Below, piece by piece: positions 53,091-62,449 of a DNA stretch of 64,000 nt. Made by a program: the position numbers and the translations under genes. The notes beneath the pieces were generated by a model. That model saw nothing but the letters and a program-made list of their open reading frames with translations, was not told the DNA's origin and did not search any database. Each line of letters begins with the position of its first letter. The stretch's first letter is position 1. The DNA lies in contig JBDTRM010000286.1 of assembly GCA_039931675.1 (NCBI GenBank), positions 1 to 64,000 of the forward strand. The letters are read 5' to 3'. The stretch is from JAEUTH01 sp039931675. Its GTDB lineage: Bacteria; Bacteroidota; Bacteroidia; AKYH767-A; OLB10.

Positions 53091-54722
53091 TTAATGAATA
53101 CTGTAAATGTAGAATTCGCTATTCGCAAAAACTAAATGGGGGAATATATTTTGAATTAACGGAAGCTCCTGTTTTTCATTTTTATCAACAAGTAAATAAC
53201 TTACACTATATTCTTTAAATAATGAATTATTTGTGAAAGGTGTTTCACCTGCCAGCATTGACAACATTTCATTACGGTGCTCGTTCCGGGTTATATAATC
53301 TACATAAGGGTTTGACATGGTAGGGCTTACAGCTACCATCTTGCGGCCTGTTGCAAGCATAGGAAAATCAGAATTTTCAAGACTGCACAAAAATACCTTG
53401 TTATCATCTGTATGACCTAAAATCCAGTTGTAAACTTCATTTTGTGAAACAGCATTGTTCTTATAAATGCCCCTGTCCTCATTCATTTTCAAATCGTAGC
53501 TATTTGCATAAAAGGGGTAATTAACTGCGACCATCAACAGTAAGGTAACCGGTAGAAAATATTTTTCAAAATGAACCGGGTCTAATCTGAACTTCTGAAA
53601 GCGATTGATAAAATATTGATACACCAGCGACAGCAACTGATATAAGCCAATGCCGAAGAACAACGCCTGTAAAGATTTTAAGTAAAAAAAGAAATGAAAT
53701 GAGGGGACTATCCCCGGTAGTTTTATATTTAAATGATAACGAATTATTACAATTGCTGATGTATAAATATAGAGAACTACGCAAATCATAATCCATGCAA
53801 TAATAATCTGCGAAAGCATTTTATCCTTTCCCTTCCTGAAAAAGAAAAATGCTCCGAAAATTGAAATCAATAATGAAAACGATAGATTTTTTAGAATCAG
53901 CTCCGGTAAGTTATACCATTGAAACAGGTCATTCGTGTATTCATAAGCATAAGTATTTTGCATGTGTAACTGATATTTACCTACTACAAAATAGGTAAAT
54001 GGCAAGCTGATAGCAGCAAAAAGTAAAAAAGACAAGCTGCCTTTTTTTACTGTTTCAAAAATCATTTTATTTCTATTGGAGGTTTTTGCATTTCTGATTT
54101 TTTTAAAGGCAAGAACCAATGTTATTAAAATCAGGATGAGTGTGGGTGCTGAATGGCCGGTAAAGCAAATTCCCAAAATAATTCCGAGAAGAATGAACCA
54201 TCCTCTTTTCCATTCATTAAATGCTTTATAAACCACGGCAACCCCTATATAAAAAAAACTCTGCACAAATACCACAGGATAAAGCCACGGTGAATATGAG
54301 GCCGCTGTCCATCCCGGCATTTCACATAAATTAAAAAAAATAAATCCAGCAGTTGCGGCAAGCGCAATCCCTTTGTCAAACCATATTGACATCATTAAAA
54401 AAAAAGCCAATGGCGCTAAAAGATTTAAAAAAGCCCCTGCCCTTGATATAACAATATTTAAAGGGAAATTACTGCATTTAACTATTGCACTTTCTATAAC
54501 AGTAACTAACGGATTGTACCATATATACTCATTGAGATAGCTGGGATCTTCACCATATTCATTGTCCAACATGCTGTTTGCGAAGGCCATATCGCGATTC
54601 GAATCATAATCATAACCCCAGTTTAAATCTTTAACCGCATTGTAGCCTTGCACAAATGCCGCTCCAAGAAAAACAAAAAGTAATAGCCAATAAAGTATTT
54701 GACTTTGTAATGGGCTTTTCAT
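53091..54722 (-). CDS. Multi-pass membrane protein, probable GT-C glycosyltransferase
   Basis: 543 residues from the ATG at 54720-54722 (a GTG four codons earlier is possible). About 11 membrane segments. The first periplasmic loop has the acidic motif YDYDSNRDMAFA, as expected for lipid-linked-sugar-dependent GT-C enzymes, and the C-terminal 120 residues form a soluble domain (ending NSEFYIYSIH). First gene of the operon. With its DPM1-like partner it likely transfers one sugar on the periplasmic side. Family placement is inferred from topology. Confidence 0.72.
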   Translation of the reverse strand: MKSPLQSQILYWLLLFVFLGAAFVQGYNAVKDLNWGYDYDSNRDMAFANSMLDNEYGEDPSYLNEYIWYNPLVTVIESAIVKCSNFPLNIVISRAGAFLNLLAPLAFFLMMSIWFDKGIALAATAGFIFFNLCEMPGWTAASYSPWLYPVVFVQSFFYIGVAVVYKAFNEWKRGWFILLGIILGICFTGHSAPTLILILITLVLAFKKIRNAKTSNRNKMIFETVKKGSLSFLLFAAISLPFTYFVVGKYQLHMQNTYAYEYTNDLFQWYNLPELILKNLSFSLLISIFGAFFFFRKGKDKMLSQIIIAWIMICVVLYIYTSAIVIIRYHLNIKLPGIVPSFHFFFYLKSLQALFFGIGLYQLLSLVYQYFINRFQKFRLDPVHFEKYFLPVTLLLMVAVNYPFYANSYDLKMNEDRGIYKNNAVSQNEVYNWILGHTDDNKVFLCSLENSDFPMLATGRKMVAVSPTMSNPYVDYITRNEHRNEMLSMLAGETPFTNNSLFKEYSVSYLLVDKNEKQELPLIQNIFPHLVFANSEFYIYSIH

Positions 54723-55036
54723 TATGATAAGCACTGTTTTGGTTCGAACCTGGTTGATGTATTGCTATAGTTTTACAAACTATAATAATGCAGGCTATTA
54801 TAAAAATAGTGGGATAAAGTTATTAAGAAATGATTTGAAAAAAAGGGGTAGAAAAAACAAACTTCTACAAATAGTTAGAGGTCAAACATAATAAAAAAAA
54901 TAAGGATAACAATTTATATTGGGCAGAGCTTAAATTTTCAATGGCTAATAAAGTGCTAAAATGAAAAAGGCAACTTAGAATGAATGAAAGAACTTTATAT
55001 CTTAAGTGCAGCTATTTATCTGAAAAACCAACTCAA
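54723..55036. other. Intergenic stretch upstream of the glycosyltransferase operon
   Basis: About 314 bp, AT-rich. The palindrome ATAGTTT-TAC-AAACTAT at about 54766-54782 is the only structure seen; no complete promoter. Confidence 0.4.
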
Positions 55037-55243
55037 TTAATTAATAACTCCACTGGTAACAAGGGCATCTTCAATATCTTTTTTAATGGTTTTATGATGG
55101 TTGCGGCTTATTATAGATGCAGCACCTTTTCGCCCACGATGATATATCTTAATAAACAGTTCGTCATTATCTGACCAGAATTCATAGCGGTAAAATTTCT
55201 CCCTGATTTTCACTACTCCGTCAGAAACCATTTTCTTTTCCAT
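55037..55243 (-). CDS. Small protein of unknown function
   Basis: 68 residues from the ATG at 55241-55243 (an upstream start would add 16 unlikely residues). The sequence VVKIREKFYRYEFWSDNDEL and GRKGAASIISRNHHKTIKKD is basic, soluble, and resembles a single beta-strand/helix domain. No family recognised. It lies between two operons on the same strand. Confidence 0.5.
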   Translation of the reverse strand: MEKKMVSDGVVKIREKFYRYEFWSDNDELFIKIYHRGRKGAASIISRNHHKTIKKDIEDALVTSGVIN

Positions 55244-55338
55244 GCAAAAATATTTTGTGCGAATGTAATATTTAGGTGTTACGCACAGCATAAATTAATA
55301 ATGAAATTCTATACGGTTGTTTCTTTACTTGTTAAACC

Positions 55339-56514
55339 CTAATCTGATATGGGTTTGCCGTGAGTTTTGCTGATAAGCCAGCGCTCCATCGAAGGAATAG
55401 AATGGATAACATTTAAGGCAGTTTTTGTTACAGAAGTGTTGCCAAAAAAAAGTTGAATGGTGCGTCCCCAGAATAATCGCCTGCTAAATTGTTTTTGCCA
55501 TAAACTTAAATAATCATTCTCTAATTGTATTCTGATTTTTTCAGAATGTTGTATCGTGTCCAATATTCCTGATCTTAAAATCAGTTCGCTTAATATCTTG
55601 GCAGCATGTATTGCTATTGACATTCCATTGCCACACAGCGGGGTTATAAGACCGGCACTATCACCACACATCAGGATATGATTTTCAACCAATTTCTTAC
55701 GTGAAAATGAAATTTCATTGATGATTTCATTTGTTCCGGGCAGGAAATTTGAATTGATGAAAAGATTTTTTATCACAGGATTTTTGAAGAGCACTTTTTC
55801 TTCTAATTCACTAATCGTTTTGAAATTAAAATTTTCATTGCGTTTATACAGGTAACAAAGATTGTATTGATCTTCTTCAATTTTTACTATACCACAGTAT
55901 CCGCCTTCAAAATTGTCAAGCCCAACTTCATCAACAGGGTAATTTGTTTTTACGTGGTACTTAACACCCATATAATGTGTGTGCGATTGAATAAAATCAC
56001 GGTTCAACTTTTTATCTAATAAATCGCGTTTACCATAACTTCCGATAACAAGTCTTGATGTAAATCGCTGGTCATCGTTTGTGAAAACTTCAAAAATATT
56101 TTCTTTAAAATTAATTGCGGTTACTCTTGCTGTTAGTAATTCGGCTCCGTTTTTTTTTGCTATTTGCAGCAGTGCTGCATCCATTGTAAAGCGGCTGATA
56201 CCAAATCCGCCAAGTGGTAGGTCGGCATAAATGTTTTTACCCGAAGGAGCAGATATTCTAAGTTTTTTAATTGTTGAGGCACCATGAAGGAAAGGGTCAA
56301 ATCCTAAAGTTCTTAGAAATTCAAGAACTTCATTACTCACGTATTCTCCGCAAACTTTGTGAAATGGATAAGTTTTCTTTTCAATAAGCAACACGCTTTT
56401 ATTTTTACTACTCAGCATTATTGCACTTACAAGCCCTGCTAATCCGCCTCCAACTATGATTATATCAAAATCAGTTTTTTGTTGTGGATGAATATGCAAA
56501 CGAGGGGCTGACAT
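55339..56514 (-). CDS. FAD-dependent oxidoreductase, geranylgeranyl-reductase-like
   Basis: 391 residues. FAD-binding GGGLAG (22-27), the KVCGEYVS segment near 55, and MCGDSAGLITPLCGNGMSIA near 280 place it among geranylgeranyl reductase/halogenase-like flavoproteins. It probably reduces or oxidises a lipid or polyketide product. It starts 3 bp after the methyltransferase stop and closes the ebo-type operon. In related genomes, an FAD oxidoreductase plus methyltransferase pair of this kind often accompanies a type III polyketide synthase; none is present here. Confidence 0.85.
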   Translation of the reverse strand: MSAPRLHIHPQQKTDFDIIIVGGGLAGLVSAIMLSSKNKSVLLIEKKTYPFHKVCGEYVSNEVLEFLRTLGFDPFLHGASTIKKLRISAPSGKNIYADLPLGGFGISRFTMDAALLQIAKKNGAELLTARVTAINFKENIFEVFTNDDQRFTSRLVIGSYGKRDLLDKKLNRDFIQSHTHYMGVKYHVKTNYPVDEVGLDNFEGGYCGIVKIEEDQYNLCYLYKRNENFNFKTISELEEKVLFKNPVIKNLFINSNFLPGTNEIINEISFSRKKLVENHILMCGDSAGLITPLCGNGMSIAIHAAKILSELILRSGILDTIQHSEKIRIQLENDYLSLWQKQFSRRLFWGRTIQLFFGNTSVTKTALNVIHSIPSMERWLISKTHGKPISD

Positions 56515-56517
56515 AAA

Positions 56518-57222
56518 TTAAATCGTTTCTTTTTTAATAAGTAACTGCCACCGCCATGCCCACATCCAGCGCAGGCTGTAATTTTTTATATCTGCATCAG
56601 CTAAAATCTTTTCCCACTCTTTGCGTGTTAATGACCGGGCAACAGACAGTGCGGCATCATACTTAACAAGATATGTTTTTGAAAATGCAGCAGTGATGAA
56701 TTTTATAGAATAATAAGCAAACCAATGACGATGAATGTCGTTAACTATTACCGTATATGTAGCAAGCTTATTCATGCGTTTTATTAATTCAGTCAGTTGC
56801 TCATCATCAAAATGATGACAGAATAAACTGTTCATCGTTACATCGGCATTTATAAGCATAAGTTCATCATCAAACACATCAAGGGTTTTAAAGCTGATGT
56901 TTGGAAAATCTTTTGCATGTTCACTCGCATATTCAATCATCACGGGGTTACGGTCAACCCCAATTAAATTAACCTCACGATTTTTTTTTTCTGCCCATCT
57001 TGCAATTGCACGCAGCATGTCGCCACCCCCGCATCCAAGATCCATAATGGTTAATGGCCTGTTCCATTCTAATTTTTCAAGAGCATTAAATATCACATGA
57101 TAACCACCAAGTAATTTATTGATCACTTCAAGCTCGTGCAAAGCCTTATGTATTTCATCAACAACCACCCCGGGCTGATCCATCTTTTCAGGTAGTGATG
57201 AGCGCTCTTTAAGATATGGCAT
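56518..57222 (-). CDS. Class I SAM-dependent methyltransferase
   Basis: 234 residues. The SAM-binding motif DLGCGGGDM is at 61-69 and IGVDRNP follows about 20 residues on. MNSLFCHHFDDEQL is a typical post-motif II region. C-terminal residues are aromatic and basic. The methyl acceptor is unknown; its neighbours suggest a small lipid-like metabolite. It lies 26 bp after the EboD-like gene. Confidence 0.85.
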   Translation of the reverse strand: MPYLKERSSLPEKMDQPGVVVDEIHKALHELEVINKLLGGYHVIFNALEKLEWNRPLTIMDLGCGGGDMLRAIARWAEKKNREVNLIGVDRNPVMIEYASEHAKDFPNISFKTLDVFDDELMLINADVTMNSLFCHHFDDEQLTELIKRMNKLATYTVIVNDIHRHWFAYYSIKFITAAFSKTYLVKYDAALSVARSLTRKEWEKILADADIKNYSLRWMWAWRWQLLIKKETI

Positions 57223-57248
57223 TGTTTTTAACGGCTAATGAAATTATA

Positions 57249-58397
57249 CTATTGAATCTTTTTAAGAAATGTTATTGATGATTTAACTAATGACTCATCC
57301 ATTTCATTTACCTCAACTCCCACCCCTATTTTTTTTATCAGCATAATGGTAAGGCGACCGCCAAGATGTTCACGAAATTCCTGCAAGCCTTCTATCATCA
57401 GGTTTTTACCATTATCATCCGTTTTCTCCATTTCTGCTGCATAAATATTGAAGCGTAGTATTTTAATAAGATTAATAATGCGCATCAATTCATCTTTACT
57501 CAACATTCCAATCAGGTTTGCGTACACAGCATCTAAGCATATACCCATAGCAACAGCCTCGCCATGCAAAATTTTGTAATTGCTCAGTTGCTCTAATTTG
57601 TGTGCACTCCAATGTCCGTAGTCTAATGGCCGCGAATTGCCTTTCTCAAAAGGATCATTGCCCGCTATGTGCTGCAGGTGTAATTCAGCGCAACGAAATA
57701 TTAATTTGCGTATAGTTTCATCATCACGCTGATTCAGCTTTTCAGTGAATGTTTCTATAAAATCAAAAAAGGCTGCGTCTTTTATCAAGCCTACTTTGAT
57801 AGCTTCCGGAATTCCACAGCGGTAATCGCGGTCGCTTAAGTTATTCAGAAAAGCATTATTATTAATCACTAAAAATGGCGGAGCAAAAGTGCCGATGAAA
57901 TTTTTTTTGCCAAAATAATTAATGCTGTTTTTCACCCCCACACCTGAATCGTTTTGTGATAAAACGGTAGTCGGAATGCGGATATGGCGAATGCCCCGAT
58001 GTGCTATTGCCGCAGCAAATCCGGCAACGTCTAAAACTGCACCGCCTCCTATGCCGACCACATACGAATGACGGTCAATACCATAATTATTTATTGCTTC
58101 AAGAATTTTATGCGTGACTGCGAAATCAATTTTTGCTGCTTCGCCACCCGGGATGATTAATGGTGCGCCTGCTAATTTGTAAGCATGTAGTTGAAAGAAT
58201 AATTCAATGCCGGGAATGAGCGTATTATTTTTTTTTATAAGGTTGCCGTCAATTACAAAAAGAAATTTGCTTTCTTCTGTTATGCCACATTCATTAAAAA
58301 TTTTTTGAAGATAATTTTCACCGGATTCAAAAAGTGTGTCAACAAAATAAACAGGGAAGTGATAATCAATTTTAAACTTTTGGGGGATAATTTTCAT
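57249..58397 (-). CDS. eboD: EboD-like, 3-dehydroquinate-synthase-fold enzyme
   Basis: 382 residues. NAD-binding GIGGGAVLDVAG (115-126) and the PGGEAAK motif (83-89) belong to the DHQ-synthase superfamily, and the zinc ligands are kept as Glu198 (GIPEAIK), His262/His266 (DYGHWSAH) and His278 (LHGEA). The context with EboA, EboB and EboC homologues indicates the ebo-cluster paralogue rather than housekeeping aroB. The reaction of EboD is not established. Confidence 0.82.
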   Translation of the reverse strand: MKIIPQKFKIDYHFPVYFVDTLFESGENYLQKIFNECGITEESKFLFVIDGNLIKKNNTLIPGIELFFQLHAYKLAGAPLIIPGGEAAKIDFAVTHKILEAINNYGIDRHSYVVGIGGGAVLDVAGFAAAIAHRGIRHIRIPTTVLSQNDSGVGVKNSINYFGKKNFIGTFAPPFLVINNNAFLNNLSDRDYRCGIPEAIKVGLIKDAAFFDFIETFTEKLNQRDDETIRKLIFRCAELHLQHIAGNDPFEKGNSRPLDYGHWSAHKLEQLSNYKILHGEAVAMGICLDAVYANLIGMLSKDELMRIINLIKILRFNIYAAEMEKTDDNGKNLMIEGLQEFREHLGGRLTIMLIKKIGVGVEVNEMDESLVKSSITFLKKIQ

Positions 58398-58502
58398 TCG
58401 TTAAGAACTTGGTGTCTTTTTAAAGAAAAGCCGAAAATACGCAAACCATAATTGTAAACAAGAAATGCTGAAAGATGTTTAGCTATTTGAAGCTCAATGC
58501 TT

Positions 58503-58529
58503 GTGGTTGGTGTTTTTTTCACCAACCAC
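58503..58529. repeat. Palindromic repeat family A, copy 4
   Basis: GTGGTTGGTG, seven T, CACCAACCAC in the 184-bp gap between eboC and eboD, inside the presumed operon. Confidence 0.88.
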
Positions 58530-58581
58530 TAACATACGCATAACCTTTCGGAAAGTTGAAAAACTTTCAAAAATTTCTGCT

Positions 58582-59478
58582 TCACGTTACTGCAAATATT
58601 CTCGCCAATAAAACTGAGACAGGGAGCAATGCCAGCAAACACAATCCATACACCCAACCTGTAAAACAAGTCGCAATTGCTGCATCCATAACAATTAATG
58701 AAATAATACCTGTTTTAACAGCGCTGCGTATATTTATTGCTTCGGGTTTATTGTATGCAACAATCAATGGACGATAGATGAGAAAAGTAAACAGCGCTAA
58801 AAATATTAATGCCGGGTAAAAATAATTTTTGGTGATGATGGATAGGTATGCAATGATTCCGGCAACAATTGCATACATCAAAGATGCATAACGAATAGCT
58901 GTTTTATTTCCCCCAACTACTTCTCCACGGCTTATCATGGTTATTGCAGAAATATAAATAACCGGGATAATCGCTAACCAAAAATAACTGTCCACAGCAT
59001 CTCTGCATGCGCTCATGCCAAGTAATAAATTTCCACCGCGACATAAACCCATATTGACGGGTCCGAAAAAATTATGATGCTTGCCTAAGTAATCGTAGAG
59101 CAATGCAAGAACGGCTATGCTAGCTGCAATTATTCCACTAAGCCATGAGACCTGTGCGGCAAAAAAAATTCCTGCTAACAGTAGTGTTATACCTAATACC
59201 GTTGCACCTTCTTTGCTTGCAAAACCGCTTGGGATTGGTCGTTCGGGTCGTTCTATTTTATCTAACTCATAATCGGCTACATCATTCATTACTACACCAC
59301 CTGCGTATAAACCTATTGTTGCCATTGATAAACGCATCATTATAATTATTGGAAGGGGAGAACATGTTTCATAACCGCAAGCTATAATTGCAACGGCAAC
59401 ACCTGCAGCAATATCAGCAACAGCAGTTACAAGGTTCGCAGGACGGGTGAGGCGGATATAGGCGAGGAGGGTTTTCAT
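58582..59478 (-). CDS. eboC: EboC-like UbiA-superfamily prenyltransferase
   Basis: 298 residues with about eight membrane segments. The first aspartate-rich motif is NDVADYELD (65-73), followed by KIERPERPIPSG, the standard UbiA signature. It should attach a prenyl group to an acceptor within the membrane. EboC of other clusters is annotated in the same way. It lies 144 bp after eboB and 184 bp before eboD, both gaps being filled with repeats. Confidence 0.85.
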   Translation of the reverse strand: MKTLLAYIRLTRPANLVTAVADIAAGVAVAIIACGYETCSPLPIIIMMRLSMATIGLYAGGVVMNDVADYELDKIERPERPIPSGFASKEGATVLGITLLLAGIFFAAQVSWLSGIIAASIAVLALLYDYLGKHHNFFGPVNMGLCRGGNLLLGMSACRDAVDSYFWLAIIPVIYISAITMISRGEVVGGNKTAIRYASLMYAIVAGIIAYLSIITKNYFYPALIFLALFTFLIYRPLIVAYNKPEAINIRSAVKTGIISLIVMDAAIATCFTGWVYGLCLLALLPVSVLLARIFAVT

Positions 59479-59490
59479 TTCAAATTTTGA

Positions 59491-59508
59491 TCCCGATAGC
59501 TATCGGGA
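59491..59508. repeat. Palindrome CCCGATAGCTATCGGG, second full copy
   Basis: TCCCGATAGC/GCTATCGGGA; matches the core of 44808-44827. It is followed by ATTCATTATTCAAAATTC-type AT repeats to 59620. Confidence 0.85.
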
Positions 59509-59622
59509 GAATGATGAATATCGAATGTTGAAGTACGCATTGTGTTCATTTAAAAAAACTTTTAACTTTTAAAACTTTATCACTTCATTATTCATTATTC
59601 AAAATTCATCATTCATTATTTT

Positions 59623-60534
59623 TTACCTTATAATTCTTTCATCTTTCATTTCTTCAACCTTAGGCGTTTGTCCGCCACGAAGTATAGAGTTGCCGTGATA
59701 TTTCAAATTCTGATTTACAGGTTCGGCATTTAGCCAATCACTTTCATTGAATTGTCCGCTTTGCCCGAATGCCGCCAATGCATTTGAATAACAAACTTTT
59801 TTCACATCTGCTTCGCTTATTCCGCGCTCTAACATCAGCGCTGCAGTTTTAGGCACAGCAAGCGGATCGCTTACTCCCCAATCGGCAGCCGAGTTAATAA
59901 ATATTCTATCTGAACCATATTGTTTTATTATTTCCACCATGCGTTCATTGCCCATTTTTGTATGGGGATAAATTGTAAAAGCAGCCCAGAAACCACGGTC
60001 TAAAGTTTCTTTTGCAGTTTCTTCATTGTTGTGATCAATGATTACCATTCCCGGTTTTATGCCATGTTCAATGCAAACATCCATGCTGCGCGATGTTCCT
60101 TTTTTCTTATCGCGATGAGGTGTGTGAATTTGCACGGGAAGATTAACTTCTTTCGATAACTCTAATTGTTTGCGGAAATATTTATCTTCCATTTCAGTCT
60201 GATCATCGTAACCAATTTCACCAACGCCAACCACACCTTCTTTGCAAACGAACAACGGAAGTATTTCCATCACCTGTTCAGCAAGCACTTCGTTGTTGGC
60301 TTCCTTAGAATTAAGCCCGATGGTGCAATAATGTTTGATGCCGAACTGAGAAGCACGAAATCGTTCCCAACCAATTAAACTGTTAAAGTAATCTTTAAAC
60401 GAACCAACTGAACTGCGCAATTGTCCTTGCCAGAATGAAGGTTCGATAACAGCTACCACGCCTGCTTTACGCATTGCTTCATAGTCATCAGTAGTGCGCG
60501 AACACATGTGTATGTGGGGGTCTATGTAGATCAT
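59623..60534 (-). CDS. eboB: EboB-like TatD-type metallohydrolase
   Basis: 303 residues. TIM-barrel hydrolase with HxH at 7-9 (DPHIHM), the glutamate of VGVGEIGYDD, then VQIHTPH and IDHNNEE supplying further metal ligands. TatD relatives are nucleases or amidohydrolases; EboB's substrate is unknown. It lies 53 bp after eboA. Confidence 0.85.
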   Translation of the reverse strand: MIYIDPHIHMCSRTTDDYEAMRKAGVVAVIEPSFWQGQLRSSVGSFKDYFNSLIGWERFRASQFGIKHYCTIGLNSKEANNEVLAEQVMEILPLFVCKEGVVGVGEIGYDDQTEMEDKYFRKQLELSKEVNLPVQIHTPHRDKKKGTSRSMDVCIEHGIKPGMVIIDHNNEETAKETLDRGFWAAFTIYPHTKMGNERMVEIIKQYGSDRIFINSAADWGVSDPLAVPKTAALMLERGISEADVKKVCYSNALAAFGQSGQFNESDWLNAEPVNQNLKYHGNSILRGGQTPKVEEMKDERIIR

Positions 60535-60587
60535 AATTTTTGGATTTGATAATTTGATGATTTGGTAATTTGATGATTTGCCGTTGA

Positions 60588-61487
60588 TTAATTATTTCTC
60601 CAAACTTCAACACCAATTGTAAACCAATTCAGTTCACCGCTTTCAATTTGTTGTTTATAATTGCTTTCATTGTAAATGTATAGCATTTCAGTTGATTGAC
60701 TTTCAGCACAAGCTAAAACAACTGCCCGCCTTTCCAATTCATCACCTGTCCAAAGTGAACGTTCAACATCTTTCAGATCTTTTGATTCAAGAAATGGTGC
60801 AATGAGTTGCCACAGTTCAGGATTAATTTTTCTTAATGCTGCCCATCGCTCATGGGCATAATCCAAAGCCATAACTGCCAAAGCTTTATTTAAACGATGA
60901 TTAAGATTAATGACCTTATACAATGGTTTGCCTATGAACATGCATTTTAAAACCATCTGGTTAAAGGCATCTTCGCTTAAATAATCAGCCGGAAAAGGAT
61001 TGTTGTTTCCAACACTTTCAAATACATCACCCATATTGGTTCGTATGCCCTCTTCGCAACGCTTTATCAATTGATCAGGATAAGGTAATACTGGCAAAGC
61101 TGAATACAATGCAATCAGTTCGCCCATATCTCCTGAACCAAATAATTCTTCTAACGTGTTGATATACGTTTCGTCATGCTCATGCGGTATTTCAAATAAG
61201 ATTAATACGCGGATGGCTTTGTCAACTGATGAAGGCGGCAACCAGTTTTTGCGTATGATGTCTGCTTGCTCCACCTGGCCGGGCTTATAATTAATTGGGG
61301 CTTTGCCAAACATCCGCACCACTTTGCTGAATGCAATGTAAATTGCTGATGACTGCTGCTTGTCGCGTAACTCATCCAGCATGTATTTTAATTCAGAATA
61401 TTTATCGGGAATAAGCACTTCTGAAAGTTTGGAAAGCAGGAAGTTTTTTACCTCAGTTAAATCGGCTTGATAGACAGTTTTAATCAC
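60588..61487 (-). CDS. eboA: EboA-domain protein
   Basis: 299 residues, soluble, mostly helical. The EboA region is recognised from NNPFPADYLSEDAFNQMVLK, the VINLNHRLNKALAVMALDYAH segment and ERWAALRKINPELWQ. The biochemical role is unknown. First gene of the eboA-B-C-D-methyltransferase-oxidoreductase series, with a promoter just upstream. Confidence 0.83.
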   Translation of the reverse strand: MIKTVYQADLTEVKNFLLSKLSEVLIPDKYSELKYMLDELRDKQQSSAIYIAFSKVVRMFGKAPINYKPGQVEQADIIRKNWLPPSSVDKAIRVLILFEIPHEHDETYINTLEELFGSGDMGELIALYSALPVLPYPDQLIKRCEEGIRTNMGDVFESVGNNNPFPADYLSEDAFNQMVLKCMFIGKPLYKVINLNHRLNKALAVMALDYAHERWAALRKINPELWQLIAPFLESKDLKDVERSLWTGDELERRAVVLACAESQSTEMLYIYNESNYKQQIESGELNWFTIGVEVWRNN

Positions 61488-61509
61488 AGCTTATTATTTT
61501 ATAACCGAA

Positions 61510-61539
61510 CAAATGTAGAAACAAATTGTTGGGAGAAAA
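61510..61539 (-). promoter_or_regulatory. Promoter of the ebo operon
   Basis: Reverse strand TTTT (61536-61539), 18 nt, TACATTTG (61510-61517): a perfect -7 box with a one-base-off -33 box, giving a leader of about 15 nt before eboA. Confidence 0.6.
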
Positions 61540-61582
61540 TTTGATTTTCGTCATGTTTGTCAAAATAAATCCTTCAATAGAA

Positions 61583-62401
61583 TTAACAGAAAACAGCAAT
61601 ATAAAAATATACAAAAGGCATGGCGCCTATCAAACCATCAAAGCGATCTAACACACCACCGTGACCAGGCATAATATTTCCTGAATCTTTTACATCAATG
61701 CTTCGCTTGAGCATTGATTCTACCAAATCGCCAAGCGTTCCGAAAATTACAATCAATCCCCCGATCACCATCCAGTTTATGATGTTCAGGTCTGTATAGT
61801 AAATTGAAATAACGTAAGCAATTGCAAGTGTGAAAATAAATCCGCCTATAAATCCTTCCCACGATTTTTTGGGAGAGATCCGTTTGAATAATGGATTTTT
61901 TCCAAAGCTGCGCCCAGCTAAATACTGGCCTGTATCACTTGACCATTGTAAAAACAATATTCCCAAAATAACCTTTGGGCTATAGCCGGTTTCCATACTT
62001 CCATAAAATGCTGTGAGGGCGAGCAATACAAATGGAATAACTGCGTAAATAATCCCCAGTAATGTTATGGATATGTTTAAAAATGGCTGTGTAGTTTTCC
62101 GGTAAAGTTCAACGGTAAAAATTAAGGAGGTGAGCGGGATGATGATCAGTATAAGATTAAGATGTACCTGCCCTATTAGAATTAAAGCTGTGATGGCATA
62201 TAATGCAATACCGTTAATTAAACCGATAACCTGCGATGGAAATACATTATAATGCTTTGCCAGCTTATAAAATTCTAACTGGCTTAGTATGCTGATGATA
62301 AAAAATAGTGAAAGGAAAGTGTAGGGGCCAAGCAGCACTCCGCCAATCAGTAAGGTTACGAAAACTGCACCGCTAAGGGTGCGCATCCAGAAATTACTCA
62401 A
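61583..62401 (-). CDS. cdsA: Phosphatidate cytidylyltransferase
   Basis: 272 residues with about eight membrane segments. It makes CDP-diacylglycerol for phospholipid synthesis. The C-terminal signature is intact: KRSIDVKDSGNIMPGHGG followed by LDRFDG, with Asp residues that bind metal. Gene order ftsH-LUD-cdsA is typical of Bacteroidota. Confidence 0.93.
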   Translation of the reverse strand: MSNFWMRTLSGAVFVTLLIGGVLLGPYTFLSLFFIISILSQLEFYKLAKHYNVFPSQVIGLINGIALYAITALILIGQVHLNLILIIIPLTSLIFTVELYRKTTQPFLNISITLLGIIYAVIPFVLLALTAFYGSMETGYSPKVILGILFLQWSSDTGQYLAGRSFGKNPLFKRISPKKSWEGFIGGFIFTLAIAYVISIYYTDLNIINWMVIGGLIVIFGTLGDLVESMLKRSIDVKDSGNIMPGHGGVLDRFDGLIGAMPFVYFYIAVFC

Positions 62402-62449
62402 GGTTTTTTTGTGTTATAATTTATTTCGTTTTGTGTTCTGTCGTGCGGG

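Noticed and set aside
57249..58397. Housekeeping aroB
   Set aside because: The fold and zinc ligands fit, but the eboA-B-C context makes the ebo-cluster paralogue more likely; the shikimate role cannot be fully excluded.
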